Source of the DNA: Leucocoprinus leucothites
Taxonomy: Eukaryota; Basidiomycota; Agaricomycetes; Agaricales; Agaricaceae
Reading direction: 5' to 3'
DNA length: 64,000 nt
NCBI GenBank assembly: GCA_013368445.1
Contig: JAACJO010000001.1
Span: 2,604,001-2,668,000, forward strand
Made by a program: the position numbers and the translations under genes. The notes beneath the pieces are model-generated. The model saw nothing but the letters and a program-made list of their open reading frames with translations, was not told the DNA's origin and ran no database searches. Shown here piece after piece: positions 23,083 to 33,244 of the stretch. Every line of letters begins with the position of its first letter. Position 1 is the stretch's first letter.

Positions 23083-23625
23083 AGTCCTTATCCCTTTCGA
23101 GGGAAATATCATCACTGACTGAATTAAAGACTTTAATAAGGCAGCCGAATTCTGTAATCATGGTCTTACCGCCGCTCAGTCCAAACTTCGGGTAGAATCA
23201 GTTTGCAAATCATACAATGGCATATCGATTGCCACCTCAGGTGTTGCTTCTCCCACTGACCTTGAAACCATTAAATCCTGGCTTAAAAAAGCCTGGCAAT
23301 TAGGAGATGCCATCCCTATTGAGCCTCATCTCCCACAATCGAAATCTTTCCTTAAAATTGTCAGCATCCCTTACTGGGTAGCCAATTCTTCCAACCCTCT
23401 CTCTCCAGCATTTGTTGAACAAGCTTTCGGACAATTATCATTGTTTGAAAACATTATTCTTGCCACCCATCCCCATGTCATGAAAGCCTCCCCAAAGTCG
23501 GACACTGCTGTCATGTGGTTCGATATCTGGGACTCCCAAAATGGTACCAAGGCCAAGACGTTGGTCAACCATACTATTAACTTCAGTCGACATATTGGAA
23601 CTATCCGTGCTACTAGTATGCACTC
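23083..23625 (+). pseudogene. LINE L3 ORF1, third segment
   Basis: LINE ORF1 resumes at the duplication (23083-23097) with VLIPFEGNIITD, a TGA stop at about 23119, and continues FNKAAEFCN ... IKSWLKKAWQLGD ... YWVANSSNPLSPAFVEQ ... VMKASPKSDTAVMWFDIWDSQNGTKAKTLV ... TIRATSMH. It stops about 24 bp before the zinc knuckles, which resume at 28932. The domain is the RRM-like/gag C-terminal region. The segment belongs to the same LINE copy as 11233-12099 and 28932-29706. Confidence 0.85.
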
Positions 23626-23752
23626 CCTACCTCCCTATTTCCGCCTGGCATTGTTGTTGGGCAAACTAACCCCACAGCTCGGATCGATGACGAACGAATG
23701 AACATCGACCAAGCCCCTCCCACTGAGGGCACCCTTCCTCTCCCCCAGAATG
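23626..23752 (+). pseudogene. LINE ORF1 fragment from another copy, next to copia LTR
   Basis: These 127 bp code for an earlier part of LINE ORF1 (LFPPGIVVGQTNPTA-like, MNIDQAPPTEG-like), out of order after the TSMH segment. This piece was probably the target into which the copia element inserted, and the pair was brought here as a block by ectopic recombination. Confidence 0.7.
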
Positions 23753-24002
23753 TGTCAGATGTGCTCTGGACAGTCTACAAGTATTTGTGATTGATTTGTT
23801 GATATGTGAAGTTAGAGTTGATGCAGAGATTGCTTAGTCAGTTATAGATCACCTGACTGGATGTTCAACTCTCCTGTGGATGCTTTCTTGACTCTCAGTC
23901 ATTTACAGTTGTCCACAGATTCCTGTGTGAGTTGTGAGCTCCCTGGGCGATTTCTCTGGTTTCTAGGACCTCCCACACGTCCCCTGTGCGTCACCTTCTA
24001 AC
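23753..24002 (+). repeat. Ty1/copia 5' LTR (about 250 bp)
   Basis: The LTR starts TGTCAGATGTGCTCTGG and ends CACCTTCTAAC. A solo LTR of the same family at 55813-56114 ends TTCTAACA and carries an extra 54 bp including an AATAAA. This copy lacks that piece, apparently by deletion between two copies of CATTTACAGTTGTCCACAG. No 3' LTR is present in the window. Confidence 0.88.
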
Positions 24003-24020
24003 GGGTTATGGGCCCCAGCC
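24003..24020 (+). other. Copia primer-binding site, half-tRNA-iMet type
   Basis: Directly after the LTR the sequence reads GGGTTATGGGCCCCAGCC. This is complementary to the anticodon stem-loop of initiator methionine tRNA rather than to its 3' end. Drosophila copia is known to prime from a tRNA-iMet half molecule with a near-identical site (GGTTATGGGCCCAGT). The assignment for this fungal element is by that similarity. Confidence 0.7.
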
Positions 24021-24407
24021 TCTAGAAGCCTCAGACAATGACTTTTGCCCCATTTCTTCCTCAACTGTCTTCCTCTTCTCCTATCCGCCGTTTTTGCGTT
24101 TTCTCCTTTGTTTTCATGTCGCTCCGGTCGCCTCCGGGCACACCCGTCGATCTCGCGTGTCTCCATGACTTCACCAAGTTTCGCTGCATTCCGGCTATTT
24201 CTCATTCCACTATCCCACTTCCATTCCTAATCACTCTATCCTAATCCTAATATTCCTCTGCTCCTCCCATACCAACTGTTGCCCTGTTCCGCTCCGAACT
24301 TTGCCAGTCCATCGATCCCACCGTTTGCCACGTATACCCCTCGTTACACAACCACCAACCCTTTCCTCGTCACCCTACACTGCATTTCAGCTTCCTAGTC
24401 CCCCCAG

Positions 24408-26604
24408 ATGTCTTCCTCTGGCCCCAACTTTGACAAGCTCAATGCCACCAACTACTCTACCTGGGCAGGCGAGATGCAGGCATGGCTCCAGGCCTCTGGC
24501 CTGTGGAGACTGGTCAAGGGTGAACTCCTAAAGCCTGAGATCCCTTCCTGTTAGATTATGACCAACTTCAGCCTCACCCCCCTTTGTCTAAATGGGGATA
24601 GTTGTAGTCACATGACCATACTGCGCACAGACCATGTAGCTAGGTATATAAGGAGGGCCTCAGCCTCCCAATTGATCATCTTCTTCCCCACTTTTGTGTG
24701 TGTGTCAGTGTCAGTGTCTGAGCTTTCCTCTACTCTCTTATCATCCTCTACTCTCTATCATTTTACATTCTAACACTTCCCCCACTACCCAAGCCACCTT
24801 TGACTCTAGGGAGGCCTGGAATGCGAAGGCTGACAAGGCTGCTGGCTGGCTATATCTCATGGTGGAACTGGACCAGAGGGTTCACTTCACTGATAGGGAT
24901 GATCCTGTCAAGATGTGGACAGATTTGTGAGCTGTGCACCACCAGAGGCGTCCTGGCACTCGTTTTAATGCTTATGACAACCTCTTCAACATCAGGAAGG
25001 CTGAGGATGAGTCCCTGCAGTCCCTCATCAACAGGGTGGAGGAGAGCATGAAGCAAATCCAAAATCTTCGCCCTGATGACTTTGACCTCAAAGGCCTGGA
25101 TGAGGAGCTCGCTTCTATGGCTCTAATCTGAGCCCTGCCCACTGAGGAGTACTCCTCTTTCATTTCCTCTCTCCTCCTCAAGGACAAACTTGACAAGGCT
25201 GCTGTGCATCAGGCCTTTGTCACTGAGGACACCCAACATCGCAGGAGGGCCATAGACCTTCCCTCTTCCTCCTCTGCACTTTCTGCCGCCTCCAGAGGCC
25301 TCAAAATGGCGAAATCGACCGATCCATGTGGCTGGTGTCACAAAACCGGTCATACAGAGGCCAAATGCTGGAGAAAGGACAAGGATCACCTCAAAGCTCA
25401 AGAGGACACTCAGAATGCTCCCCCCCAGTCCAAACGACGTGGAAACTGTGCCAACAAGGCCCAGGAGGACTCTGACGGCTCCCCTGCCCCTCCAGCATCC
25501 GGAGAAGCAAGCAAAGTCACAGAATTTGCTGGAAATGCAAGTACAAGCTCCCCCTCCACTCCTATTGCTTCCCCCACTTCCCCAGCCTCTTCCCCACCCC
25601 TCCAGCTCGATGCTGACTTCCATTGGATTGCAGACACAGGTGCTACATCACATATGACCCCACACTGTCATTGGTTCAAGAAATATACCCCCTGTCGCAT
25701 ACCAATCAGATTAGCAGACAACTCTGTCATATATTCAGCTGGGATGGGTTCAGTGGTCTTTCAGCCTGTTATGGGCGGAAAAATGGCTGGAGCGGTCGAG
25801 CTTTCATGTGTACTGCATGATCCGGACCTCTGGAGTAATCTCCTGTCTTGTCTATACCTCACACAAAATAAGGGGTTCAATATATCAATTTCTTCACACT
25901 CTATGGTCTTTAGACTCAACAGAGAGACTCTCTTCACTGCCTCCATTGATTCCACCAACTCTGCTGTCCTCAATGGCACTACCATCGCTTCTGAGACTGC
26001 TTTTAGCATCTCCACACTTCCTGCTGACCTCTCACTCTGGCACCGTCACTTTGCACACCATAATTATGCTGATGTGAAGAAGATGATACAGCAGGAACTG
26101 GTTACTGGGCTTAAAATCGACTCCTCAGCTCAGCCTGATGCAGTTTGTGAGCCCTGCCTTGCTGGAAAGATGCACTCCCTTCCTTTCCTGCCCTCAGCCA
26201 ACCACAATTGTTCCCCACTCGAGTTGGTGCACTCAGACCTCCATGGACCACTCCCAGTGCCTACCCACAGTGGTTACAAGTACTGGATGACGTTTATTGA
26301 CAATTCTACACATTTTCAAGCTGTCTACCTGCTTAGGGCCAAGTCAGAAGCCTTTGAAGCATTCAAGGAGTACAAGGCTTGGGCAGAGAACCAGCTAGGA
26401 GCGAAAATTCGCACTCTACAGGATGATAAAGGTGGTGAATACATGTCCAACGCATTTTTGCAGTTTACCAAGGACTGTGGCATTGAGAGGCGTCATTCCA
26501 CTTGCAACAGGCCCCAGCAGAACGGCCTAGCTGAAAGAGCCAACAGGACTATGGGGGAATGTATTACAGCCATGTTAGCAGAGTCTGGACTCCCTCCCTC
26601 ATTC
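24408..26604 (+). pseudogene. Ty1/copia gag-pol (gag, protease, integrase), truncated
   Basis: The ATG at 24408 starts MSSSGPNFDKLNATNYSTWA, the copia gag (UBN2-type) N-terminus. It is split by a solo LTR (24549-24775) and resumes SREAWNAKADKAAGWLY. Stops occur at about 24928 (TGA) and 25129 (TGA). The rest is open for 460 codons: CCHC knuckle CGWCHKTGHTEAKC, aspartic protease WIADTGATSHMT, a GAG-pre-integrase region (LWHRHFAHHNYADVKKM), then integrase with VHSDLHGPL (D), DDKGGEY (D) and RPQQNGLAERANRT (E). It ends at LPPSFF where alpha4 begins, so RT and RNase H are missing. Confidence 0.92.
24549..24775 (+). repeat. Solo LTR of a second copia-like family, inside copia gag
   Basis: The 227-bp insert begins TGTTAGATTATGACC and ends CATTCTAACA, with a 5-bp duplication CTTCC at 24544-24548 and 24776-24780. 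It contains a TATATAAG box at 24645 and a CT-rich end, so it has the look of an LTR promoter. Removing it and one CTTCC restores the gag frame across the site (KPEIPS to the next residues). Confidence 0.92.
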
Positions 26605-28931
26605 TTTTTTTTTATTTTTTATTTTTTATTTTTATCAAGTGCGACCCCGGAGGGGTTGCCAATTTATAATGCAGTGCACGATAGCAGTCCACACCTGACT
26701 ATCTACTACAGGGAACCAATACTGCTACCGACTACGCAAGAGCAAACAACCAGGAATATATAAAAGTCCTGTCCAAGATAATATGCGAATCGACAGCAGA
26801 AGGGGCTAGGCATGTAATGAAATACAAAGAAATGAGACATATACCAATATCACTGCATCTGATGGCAGGCCTTGTGGTTGGTGGAAGCCCATCCGGCAAC
26901 CAGCGACGGATGGGGGATGATGCGTTGACACTAGGAAGCTCCCCCTAGGCCCGGGGCCGACCAGCAGAACCAGAATGACTTTGCAGCCAGTCCTGATCAA
27001 ACCAGTGGCACCAGAATGCGCACTTGCAGTCAGTAGCAGCATGTTCCTTGCCACAATTGACGCACTTGATATGGGGACAGGGTTTCCCAGCGGGTGTGGG
27101 CTGAATGGGGGGGTTAGCCTTTGGCGACCCCTTACAGCAGGAGGAGGTGGTGCGGTGATTCTCGGACCATTGTGGCCCACTGCATTGTGAGCACCTGAGC
27201 GTGTGGTTGCAACAGGTGGAGGTAGTGTGGCCCCAACGCCAGCATCGTTGACACTGGGGGGTCCTGGGGTGAGCGCACGCAGCCTTGATCATGGACTGCA
27301 TGCCATCAAAGTTGAGGTATTTGCTGACCAGGTGCTTAGTGTTAGCGCTGGACTGAGAATCCCAAAGGTTGACCCAAACGGTGGCGGTGTCAGCTTTGGC
27401 AGAGTTGCGCATGATGTGCACAGAGGATACGTTAGCAAATGTCTCCTTGAAGGGAGACAGACACATATGGTTGGTAATGTGTTGCGGAGTGGTGCAGATG
27501 CCACTCGTGTAGTAAGGGACGTCCAGGATCTTGAGGTAAGACCTGGACCTGGGGCGCTTGGTCTTCAGCTCAAATGGAGCAGTGAACGCTGAAGAGAGGG
27601 AGGATTCAATCACTGATGCATCAGCATCAGTGGCAACAGAATTGGTGTACAACGAGATGGTGTTGTATGCCCGAGCAATGTTCTCGACACGAAGTGAACT
27701 CTTTGCGCGAGTGAGGGAATCGTTGAGAAGGCGCATGGCCTTGTGGTGGAGGTAGGTGATATCACTGGAATTGCCAGTGAAATCGAGGAAGAGTTGGCGT
27801 CGGGTGGGGCCCAACGTGGTCATGCAGGCCTTCTTCACAGAAGGCACATCAGCAAGGGCAGCCTGATGCATTGCAGCAATGCAATTGGGCTCGAGAGTGG
27901 GGTGGGACTGGGCTAGCTTGATAAGCACTGCAGCAGACGCCGGGGTATGGGCTACCTCAGGGAACGACTTCTTAGCCGCTGAGGGTGGGATGGCTGCTCA
28001 CCGGGCTTGGCCATCAGACCTAACCTTAGGAGCGGGGGGCGCCTGAGCAGGTGCTTTGCCACTAGCACGGGCCTTTGCAGGCGCTGGCTTGGGCGGTAGG
28101 GAGGGATGGGCTGGGGCGGGCCAACAGTCCAGGGGCGGTAAGGTGGGCGCCTTGGGGGAACCCATGTCGATGTCATGTGGACCCGCTGAGTCAGCGGTTT
28201 CATGGGTCGCCTCGTGGACAATGCGCGTTGCTTTAGGGGAGGCCTTGGCCGAGAACCTATGACTGAAGTCCCCCAGAAAATCTCTATACATCTCCCAGCC
28301 AGCGGCGTTGAGAGAGTTAGAGGTGATTAGCGTGCTGCTCATATTCAGCTCGCTGGCTACAGCATACGAGGCCTTGGCTAGACAGGTAACCATGGACTGT
28401 GCGTCTTGCTCCGCAATGTCAGCAGAGTCATCAATGGTATCCAACCACTTGAGGAAGGATATGAGGTTGTTGAGGGCGTGCTTTGGGGTGAGCTCCTTCT
28501 TCTTCTTTCTCTTGGAGGAGGTCACTGATTCAGGCACGGCAGGGGGAGCGTCGACAGGGTAGAAGGTAGTTCCACCGGCTGTGAAGGGTTTGAGTGGCGA
28601 CAGAACATCAGCCACTGGAGGAGCAACCGACGGCGACGAAACGTCAGCAGTCAGTTGGAAGGGGCCAGGCGACGGAACGTCAGCCTGGGGGGGGCCGAAG
28701 AACCCACGCACATTGAGTGGGTTATTGTAGGGGTCGAGGTGGTTGTCTTCGGCCATCTCGGGGATGTTGAGCTCGTCGTCAGAGATGGCGGACTCGGATT
28801 CGAACGCGGCAAACTGATTAGCAGTAGCTTTAGACTTGCGCCTACCCATATTACTGTAGATAGACGATGTAAGAATGCCTCAGAACAAACACCAACTTTT
28901 GATGGTGGTGGTAAGAGGACAAGGAGGGATG
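26605..28931 (-). mobile_element. alpha4: full-length ORF1-only retroposon
   Basis: Alpha element on the minus strand, with a TAAAA-rich tail at 26605-26640, hairpin tail, 3' UTR, ORF1 and 5' terminus at 28931. Its left flank is copia integrase and its right flank is LINE L3 ORF1, so there is no target-site duplication and the junctions were rearranged after insertion. No ORF2. Confidence 0.88.
26945..28849 (-). pseudogene. alpha4 ORF1 (gag-like), one frame break
   Basis: The ATG at 28849 gives [13 protein letters not shown]. The frame is open to about 27998 (type I centre: WLDTIDDSADIAEQDAQSM, then HEATHETADSAGP). After a break at about 27930-28000 it is open again for 327 codons to the stop at 26945-26947. 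The second part includes QLFLDFTGNSSDITYLHH, PRSRSYLKILDVPYYTSG, VWVNLWDSQS and all three zinc knuckles: CQRCWRWGHTTSTC, CSQCSGPQWSENH and CVNCGKEHAATDCKC. It is one of the best-preserved alpha ORF1 copies. Confidence 0.88.
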
Positions 28932-29706
28932 TGGCTGGCGGTGGGGTCACCCCACTCATGTGTGCCATGCCCTTGGTACGCGTTGTCAAATCTGTGGTGG
29001 CCACCTCGTTCAATAGTCTCTATTGAGTCTTTTCTATGTTGCTGGACTAATTGTGTATAGTCTCTGTCTTAAGCAGTCTCCGACCGCTTTGTGTACCCCA
29101 GCTTGCTGTAGTGTACCATCTGTTTGTATTATTTAGTTGAAAGCAGACTGTGATCGAGCACCACTATATAAATTCATTGATTTAAAAAAAAAAAAAAATC
29201 TGTGGTGGCCCTCATTGCGTTGAGAACCACCAAGCCATGGCCTGGTGTTGCAAGGCCAATCCTAAATCAAACCCACCTCACGACACCACTCCTGATGGCA
29301 TCCCATGTCCTCACCTCGAGAACTTCAAGTGCCTTAATTGCAATCGCGATCATCATGCTAATGACACCAAATGTCCATTTTGGAGAAACAGGTTTGACTG
29401 GACCTGGCACTCTAACAACGCTGCCGAATCACGCACTGCACATGCTGTCCACACTAATTCCAATCACTCCGGTGGCAGAGTTGCTGTTTAAATATGTCTG
29501 GTAAGAACAATCATATTTCTTCTGTTCATATCTATTCGCAAAATATGGGACGATCTTATGCCCTTGTTGATACCATTCTTGAGTCCAAGAAGCTGAACTT
29601 CGACATCTTTTTTTTACAGGAACCTCCTTGGAATCATATCAGAAAAGCACCCTCTATGACTAACCCTGAAGGGGATGATGTCATAGGTGCTCCTATTCAC
29701 CCTGAA
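28932..29706 (+). pseudogene. LINE L3: ORF1 zinc knuckles and ORF2 start
   Basis: ORF1 resumes in the first knuckle (C)WRWGHPTHVC, then CQICGGPHCVENH and CLNCNRDHHANDTKC, and ends RVAV at about 29491. The ORF2 ATG follows at 29494, two bases after the ORF1 stop (TAA, TATG). This is tight spacing of the kind seen when ORF2 depends on termination-reinitiation (inference). ORF2 starts MSGKNNHISSVHIYSQN with the endonuclease motif FLQEPPW. It is interrupted by a dead LINE insert (29003-29195) and by the Ty3 element at 29707. Confidence 0.85.
29003..29195 (+). mobile_element. Dead-on-arrival LINE insert (3' UTR only, 193 bp)
   Basis: The insert holds only the last about 175 bp of the LINE 3' UTR (ACCTCGTTCAATAGTC... 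to the TATAAATTCATTGATT tail) and a short poly-A. The duplication AAATCTGTGGTGGCC flanks it at 28988-29002 and 29196-29210. It is a classic 5'-truncated target-primed insertion and shows where the LINE 3' end lies. Confidence 0.95.
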
Positions 29707-30264
29707 TGTTAAGCACGCAAACGCTACGGATAGGGAGCCGACGTCAAGGACTGGTTGGACAGAGGTGTGACAGAGGTAAGGCAGGAGCCGGTTGTCGGAC
29801 GTGGGAGTGGGTCATGGCCTCAACTTATGTGTTGTGCTGACTACTGACACTTGACCCAGATTTCAGACAATATAAGAGAGCTGAGGACGAACAGAGAGCA
29901 GAGGAAAGTAGTATATCACTAAGTTGATTATCAGACTAAGGAATCCGAATACAAAGTCGTGGTACTTATATACGATGTGGAATATAGGATCGGATAAGGA
30001 AAACAAGCAAAGTAGTAAATGGAGAAATAATCAAAGTGGAGTCCGCAAATTTTACAAGGCTAGAAGATATAAAATTTACTATTAAACAGTTGTCAGAAAA
30101 TTTCGATAAGGCGGTATGAATTAATAAGATGGAAGATGTTAGAATAAGTCCGAAGGCGAAAGACTGATAAAAACCAATGTAACCGAAATGTGAAAACAGA
30201 TAGGAGTTCATGAAAATATACCAAGTCCGAACCATGAGCCGGTACTGAGGATTGGCTCGTGACA
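29707..30264 (-). repeat. Ty3 3' LTR (558 bp)
   Basis: Begins TGTTAAGCACGC on the plus strand and ends GGCTCGTGACA, with TG...CA ends. It differs from the other LTR at about 13 positions by eye; all are transitions and about 11 are at CpG. The start-site motif ATTATCAGACT is at 29927-29937. Confidence 0.95.
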
Positions 30265-30280
30265 GTATTCCCCCCTTAGG
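30265..30280 (-). other. Ty3 polypurine tract
   Basis: Just inside the 3' LTR the minus strand reads CCTAAGGGGGGAATAC, a purine run ending at the LTR. This is the expected primer site for plus-strand DNA synthesis. A near copy lies at about 35861-35879. Confidence 0.75.
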
Positions 30281-30332
30281 GCTGAGCCCTCGAAGCCACG
30301 TGACTTGATCGTGGGAACCAATTCAAACTCCA

Positions 30333-30339
30333 TATAAAT
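30333..30339 (+). promoter_or_regulatory. TATA box of the antisense accessory gene
   Basis: TATAAAT lies 61 bp before the ATG at 30394, on the strand opposite to gag-pol. This suggests the accessory gene has its own promoter inside the element. No transcript evidence is available. Confidence 0.5.
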
Positions 30340-30393
30340 TCCGCTCTGAGGAAAAAATTAAGCTTTCTCACAACTTAATCCTCTAATACTACC

Positions 30394-31651
30394 ATGGTGC
30401 CTACTTCCACCACCCAAGGTTCCGACCCGATATCCGACACCAACCTCGAGGAGGAACTTCGCAAGATGGAGGAAGAGGACGCTCGTCAAGCGGCCGAGGA
30501 GGAGGATCGCAAATGGAGGGAGGCTGAGGAAGCCGCAAAAAAGAAATGAGCAGAGGAAGAGCGGTAGCTGAGGAAGGAAGAGTTGAGGAAGAAAATGGTC
30601 GAGAAGAAGCGACGAGAGGTGGAAGAGACAGAGAGGAAGAGGAAAGAGGCCGAAGATGCTGCATGGCTGCAAAGGGAGAAGGAGGAGGCCGAGCTCGCAG
30701 AGCGGATTCGGTTAGAGGCTGAAAAGAAGGAAAAGGAAAGACAGGAGAAAGAGAAGGGGAAAGGGAAGAGAACAGCGACGGAGGTGGAAGTGGAGATAAT
30801 GGAGAGTCCGGCAAAGAAGAAGAAAATGACGGAGAATGCGAAGGCGGGAAACAGGGTTCGAAAACCTCGTGTGAAACCGACGAGCGGGCTGGCTGAGACG
30901 GCCAGGCTAATTCAACGGAGTGCGGCCGCTGGCCCCTCCAAGTATCAACTCATGGAGTTGGATGATCAAGATGACGACCCGCTGTGGACGCCCAGCTCCG
31001 GTTTGGCCGGGGATGGAAGAGACGAAACCGCCGCCCTACGAAAATGCCGAAACTACAACGCCAAGGGAGGAAAGATAAATATGGGCAGAGATAATGAGTG
31101 CAGGCGGTGCTTGCGTTTGGGCAAGAATTGCACCAAGCAAAGCGACGCATGAGTGACTCCCGATTTCTGGACTTGGCCGAGCAACTGACAACATCCACAG
31201 GGGCAAGTACATGTGCGAACCATGCCATACTTCAAAGCAGAAGTGTGCGGTTCCGACAGAGGCTGACAAACAGCCTCATGAGCAAATGTACGAGCTCATC
31301 GTCGAGCAGAGGAAGACCTGCACCTTTCAATCGGCCATTCTCAAGGAGCTGAAGGGGATCCGGGCTGAGTTGGGAACTCGGCACTTGGCAATGGTGTCGA
31401 GTATCCGGTCCCAGACAAAGGTCGTGGATGGGTTGGCCAAGGACTTTGAAGAGTTCTACGACCGGCTTGTCCTTGATGACAAGGTGATGGACGATGAGGT
31501 GCATGAGAAGGCACGGGCAGAGTTGGATGCCAGGTTGGCCGCTAAGAAGAAGACCATGCCGGAGACATCGGATGCTGGGTCTAGGAATGAGGGAGAGGAT
31601 GGAGAGGGGGAGAATGAGGGAGAGAAGGAGGATGAGAGTGGTAGTAAGTAG
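30394..31651 (+). pseudogene. Ty3 antisense accessory ORF, coiled coil with two CX2CX6C clusters
   Basis: Runs opposite to gag-pol, between pol and the 3' LTR. The ATG at 30394 starts MVPTSTTQGSDPIS. Next comes a long Glu/Lys/Arg-rich predicted coiled coil (30450-30760), a basic patch (SPAKKKKMTENAK) and PSKYQLMELDDQDDDPLW. Two cysteine clusters, CRRCLRLGKNC and CEPCHTSKQKC, are each CX2CX6C and about 27 residues apart, like a stretched Zn2Cys6 cluster. A second coiled-coil tail with an acidic C-terminus ends ESGSK. Three stops (TGA about 30547, TAG about 30565, TGA 31150-31152) and one 1-nt shift break it; two are CGA to TGA. I do not recognise the family; DNA or chromatin binding is a guess. 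Confidence 0.75.
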
Positions 31652-31949
31652 GTCGTTTCCTCCGGTCCTTCCACTCGGCTCGTGTGCTCGTCGTGATTTC
31701 TGTCTGTTTATCGCATCATGTATATCTCATACTTTTTTGGGACGTCTTTGAAATTTGCATGGTATTTTTCTTGGGACAAGGTGTGAGGAGAAATCCGAAG
31801 TAAGAAAAAGGATGAGAGGGAGATGAGGCTATTGGGTGTAAGTGAAAACAAAATGGTAAGTAAGAAAGTATGAAAAATTGTCTAAGTCCAAAAGAACAAG
31901 GGAGCCGATATCGTGAAATGGTAAAGGAAATACGTAGCCGAGATAAAGT
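31652..31949. other. Ty3 region between accessory ORF and chromodomain, no gene
   Basis: Lies between the accessory ORF stop and the pol stop, which converge. It is AT-rich and probably holds the 3' UTRs of both transcription units. I see no coding potential. Confidence 0.6.
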
Positions 31950-33225
31950 CTAGGATAAAGGAAGTGGGCCAGGCTTGTCAGGATAAGCAGAATGGAAATC
32001 AAAAAGAAGTTCAGCCGCGTGTGTAAGTTCGGTAGCAGGTAACCACGAAGATTCTTCGTCAGTATCTTCATATCCCAACCAGATGACCTTGTAAAGAAGT
32101 TTGCATGCATGATGTCAATCGATCTTCGAGTCTACGATGCAGGCGATCTCATACTCTGGCTCACCGTCAATGACAACAGGAGCAGGAGCTGGTTCTGCGC
32201 AGTCGGAAAATGGATTGGGTGTGGTCGGCTCAAGCATTGAAACATGGAAGACAGGATGAACAGTGTGCATGGAATCTGGAAGGCGAAGGGTGAACAAGTG
32301 AGAGCCAGGTTGGGCGATAATTTCGTATGGACCGAGATATTTTTCGGAAAGCTTTTTGGATGGACGGGTAGTGCGGAAGAATTTAGCTTTCACGAAAACT
32401 TTCTGGCTGACTTTGAACTCCGGGGCTGGTAACTGACGTGCATCAGCGGATCATTGGTAGCATTCTTGAGCAGTGGCTATCTCAGCCTTGAGAGTCATAT
32501 GTAATTCGTCAAGATCGACTGCGAAGTCGCGTGCACAAGCCGATGCGATATCGCGTTCAGGATGCACTGTAATGTTTGGGTGATAACCCTTGTTGGCGAA
32601 GAAGGGTGAAATTCCGGTGGTAGCACTGGGCGCGTTGTTGTATGCGAATTCTGCAAGTGGGAGGAGGTCGGACCAGTTGTTCTGCTGATAGTTGCAGTAA
32701 ATGCGGAGGTACTGCTCTAGCGTCTGGTTAGTTCGTTCCGTCTGTCCGTCACCTTCAGGATGATAACCAGATGTGAAGTGAAGGCGCATGTCCAGAGCCG
32801 TGCTGAGGGAACGGAAGAAGTGTGAGACGAACTCTGAACCACAATCGGAAGTGACATGAGAAGAAACACCATGCTTAGAGAATACGTGAATGATGAATAA
32901 CCGTGCTAGTTCTGCGGAAGTGATAGTGTCGTGGGTTGGAATGAATACAGCCTGTTTTGAGAGTCGGTCAACAATAACGAGGATGGTGTCAAAGCCAGAG
33001 GAGGAAGGGAGTTTCTCGATGAAGTCCATTGAAATCGAATTCCAAGGATGTTCAGGAATGGGGAGTTGCTTGAGGTTACCGTACGGCTTATGGCACTGAG
33101 ACTTGGATCGCATGCAGGTAACGCAGGATTTACAGAAAGCCTTGACCTGAGATCGGATATCAGGCCAGGTGTACTCGCATCGGATGAGTTCGAGGGTCTT
33201 GTTCTGACCAAAATGGCCAGAAAGG
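31950..33225 (-). pseudogene. Ty3 integrase core, C-terminal part and chromodomain
   Basis: From the minus strand: the end of the HHCC zinc domain (GHFGQNKTLELI ... CKSCVTCMRSKSQC), then the DDE core MDFIEKLP (D), TSDCGSEF (D) and YHPEGDGQTERTNQ (E), then LGPYEIIAQPGSHLF (GPY/F module). It ends in a chromodomain: EYEIACIVDSKID, LLYKVIWLGYEDTDEESSW, finishing PGPLPLS at the stop at 31950-31952. Two TGA codons (YQ*SADAR; ID*HHAC) replace CGA. The chromodomain would guide insertion to heterochromatin by reading histone H3 methylation, as known for chromoviruses. Beta4 splits the zinc domain. Confidence 0.93.
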
Positions 33226-33244
33226 ACGTGATCATGTTTGTATT
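33226..33244. repeat. Target-site duplication of beta4 (left copy)
   Basis: ACGTGATCATGTTTGTATT, 19 bp, repeated exactly at 35553-35571. Excision of beta4 with one copy restores integrase reading frame continuity (YKHDHV to LSGHFG). Confidence 0.95.

Noticed and set aside
30583..31152. The coiled-coil protein at 30394-31651 as a host gene
   Set aside because: It lies wholly inside the Ty3 LTRs, upstream of the polypurine tract, with element sequence on both sides. It is treated as element cargo.
32110..32460. Frameshift in Ty3 integrase-chromodomain suggesting two proteins
   Set aside because: The break points are single TGA codons at former CGA sites and homology runs straight through, so this is decay rather than programmed recoding.
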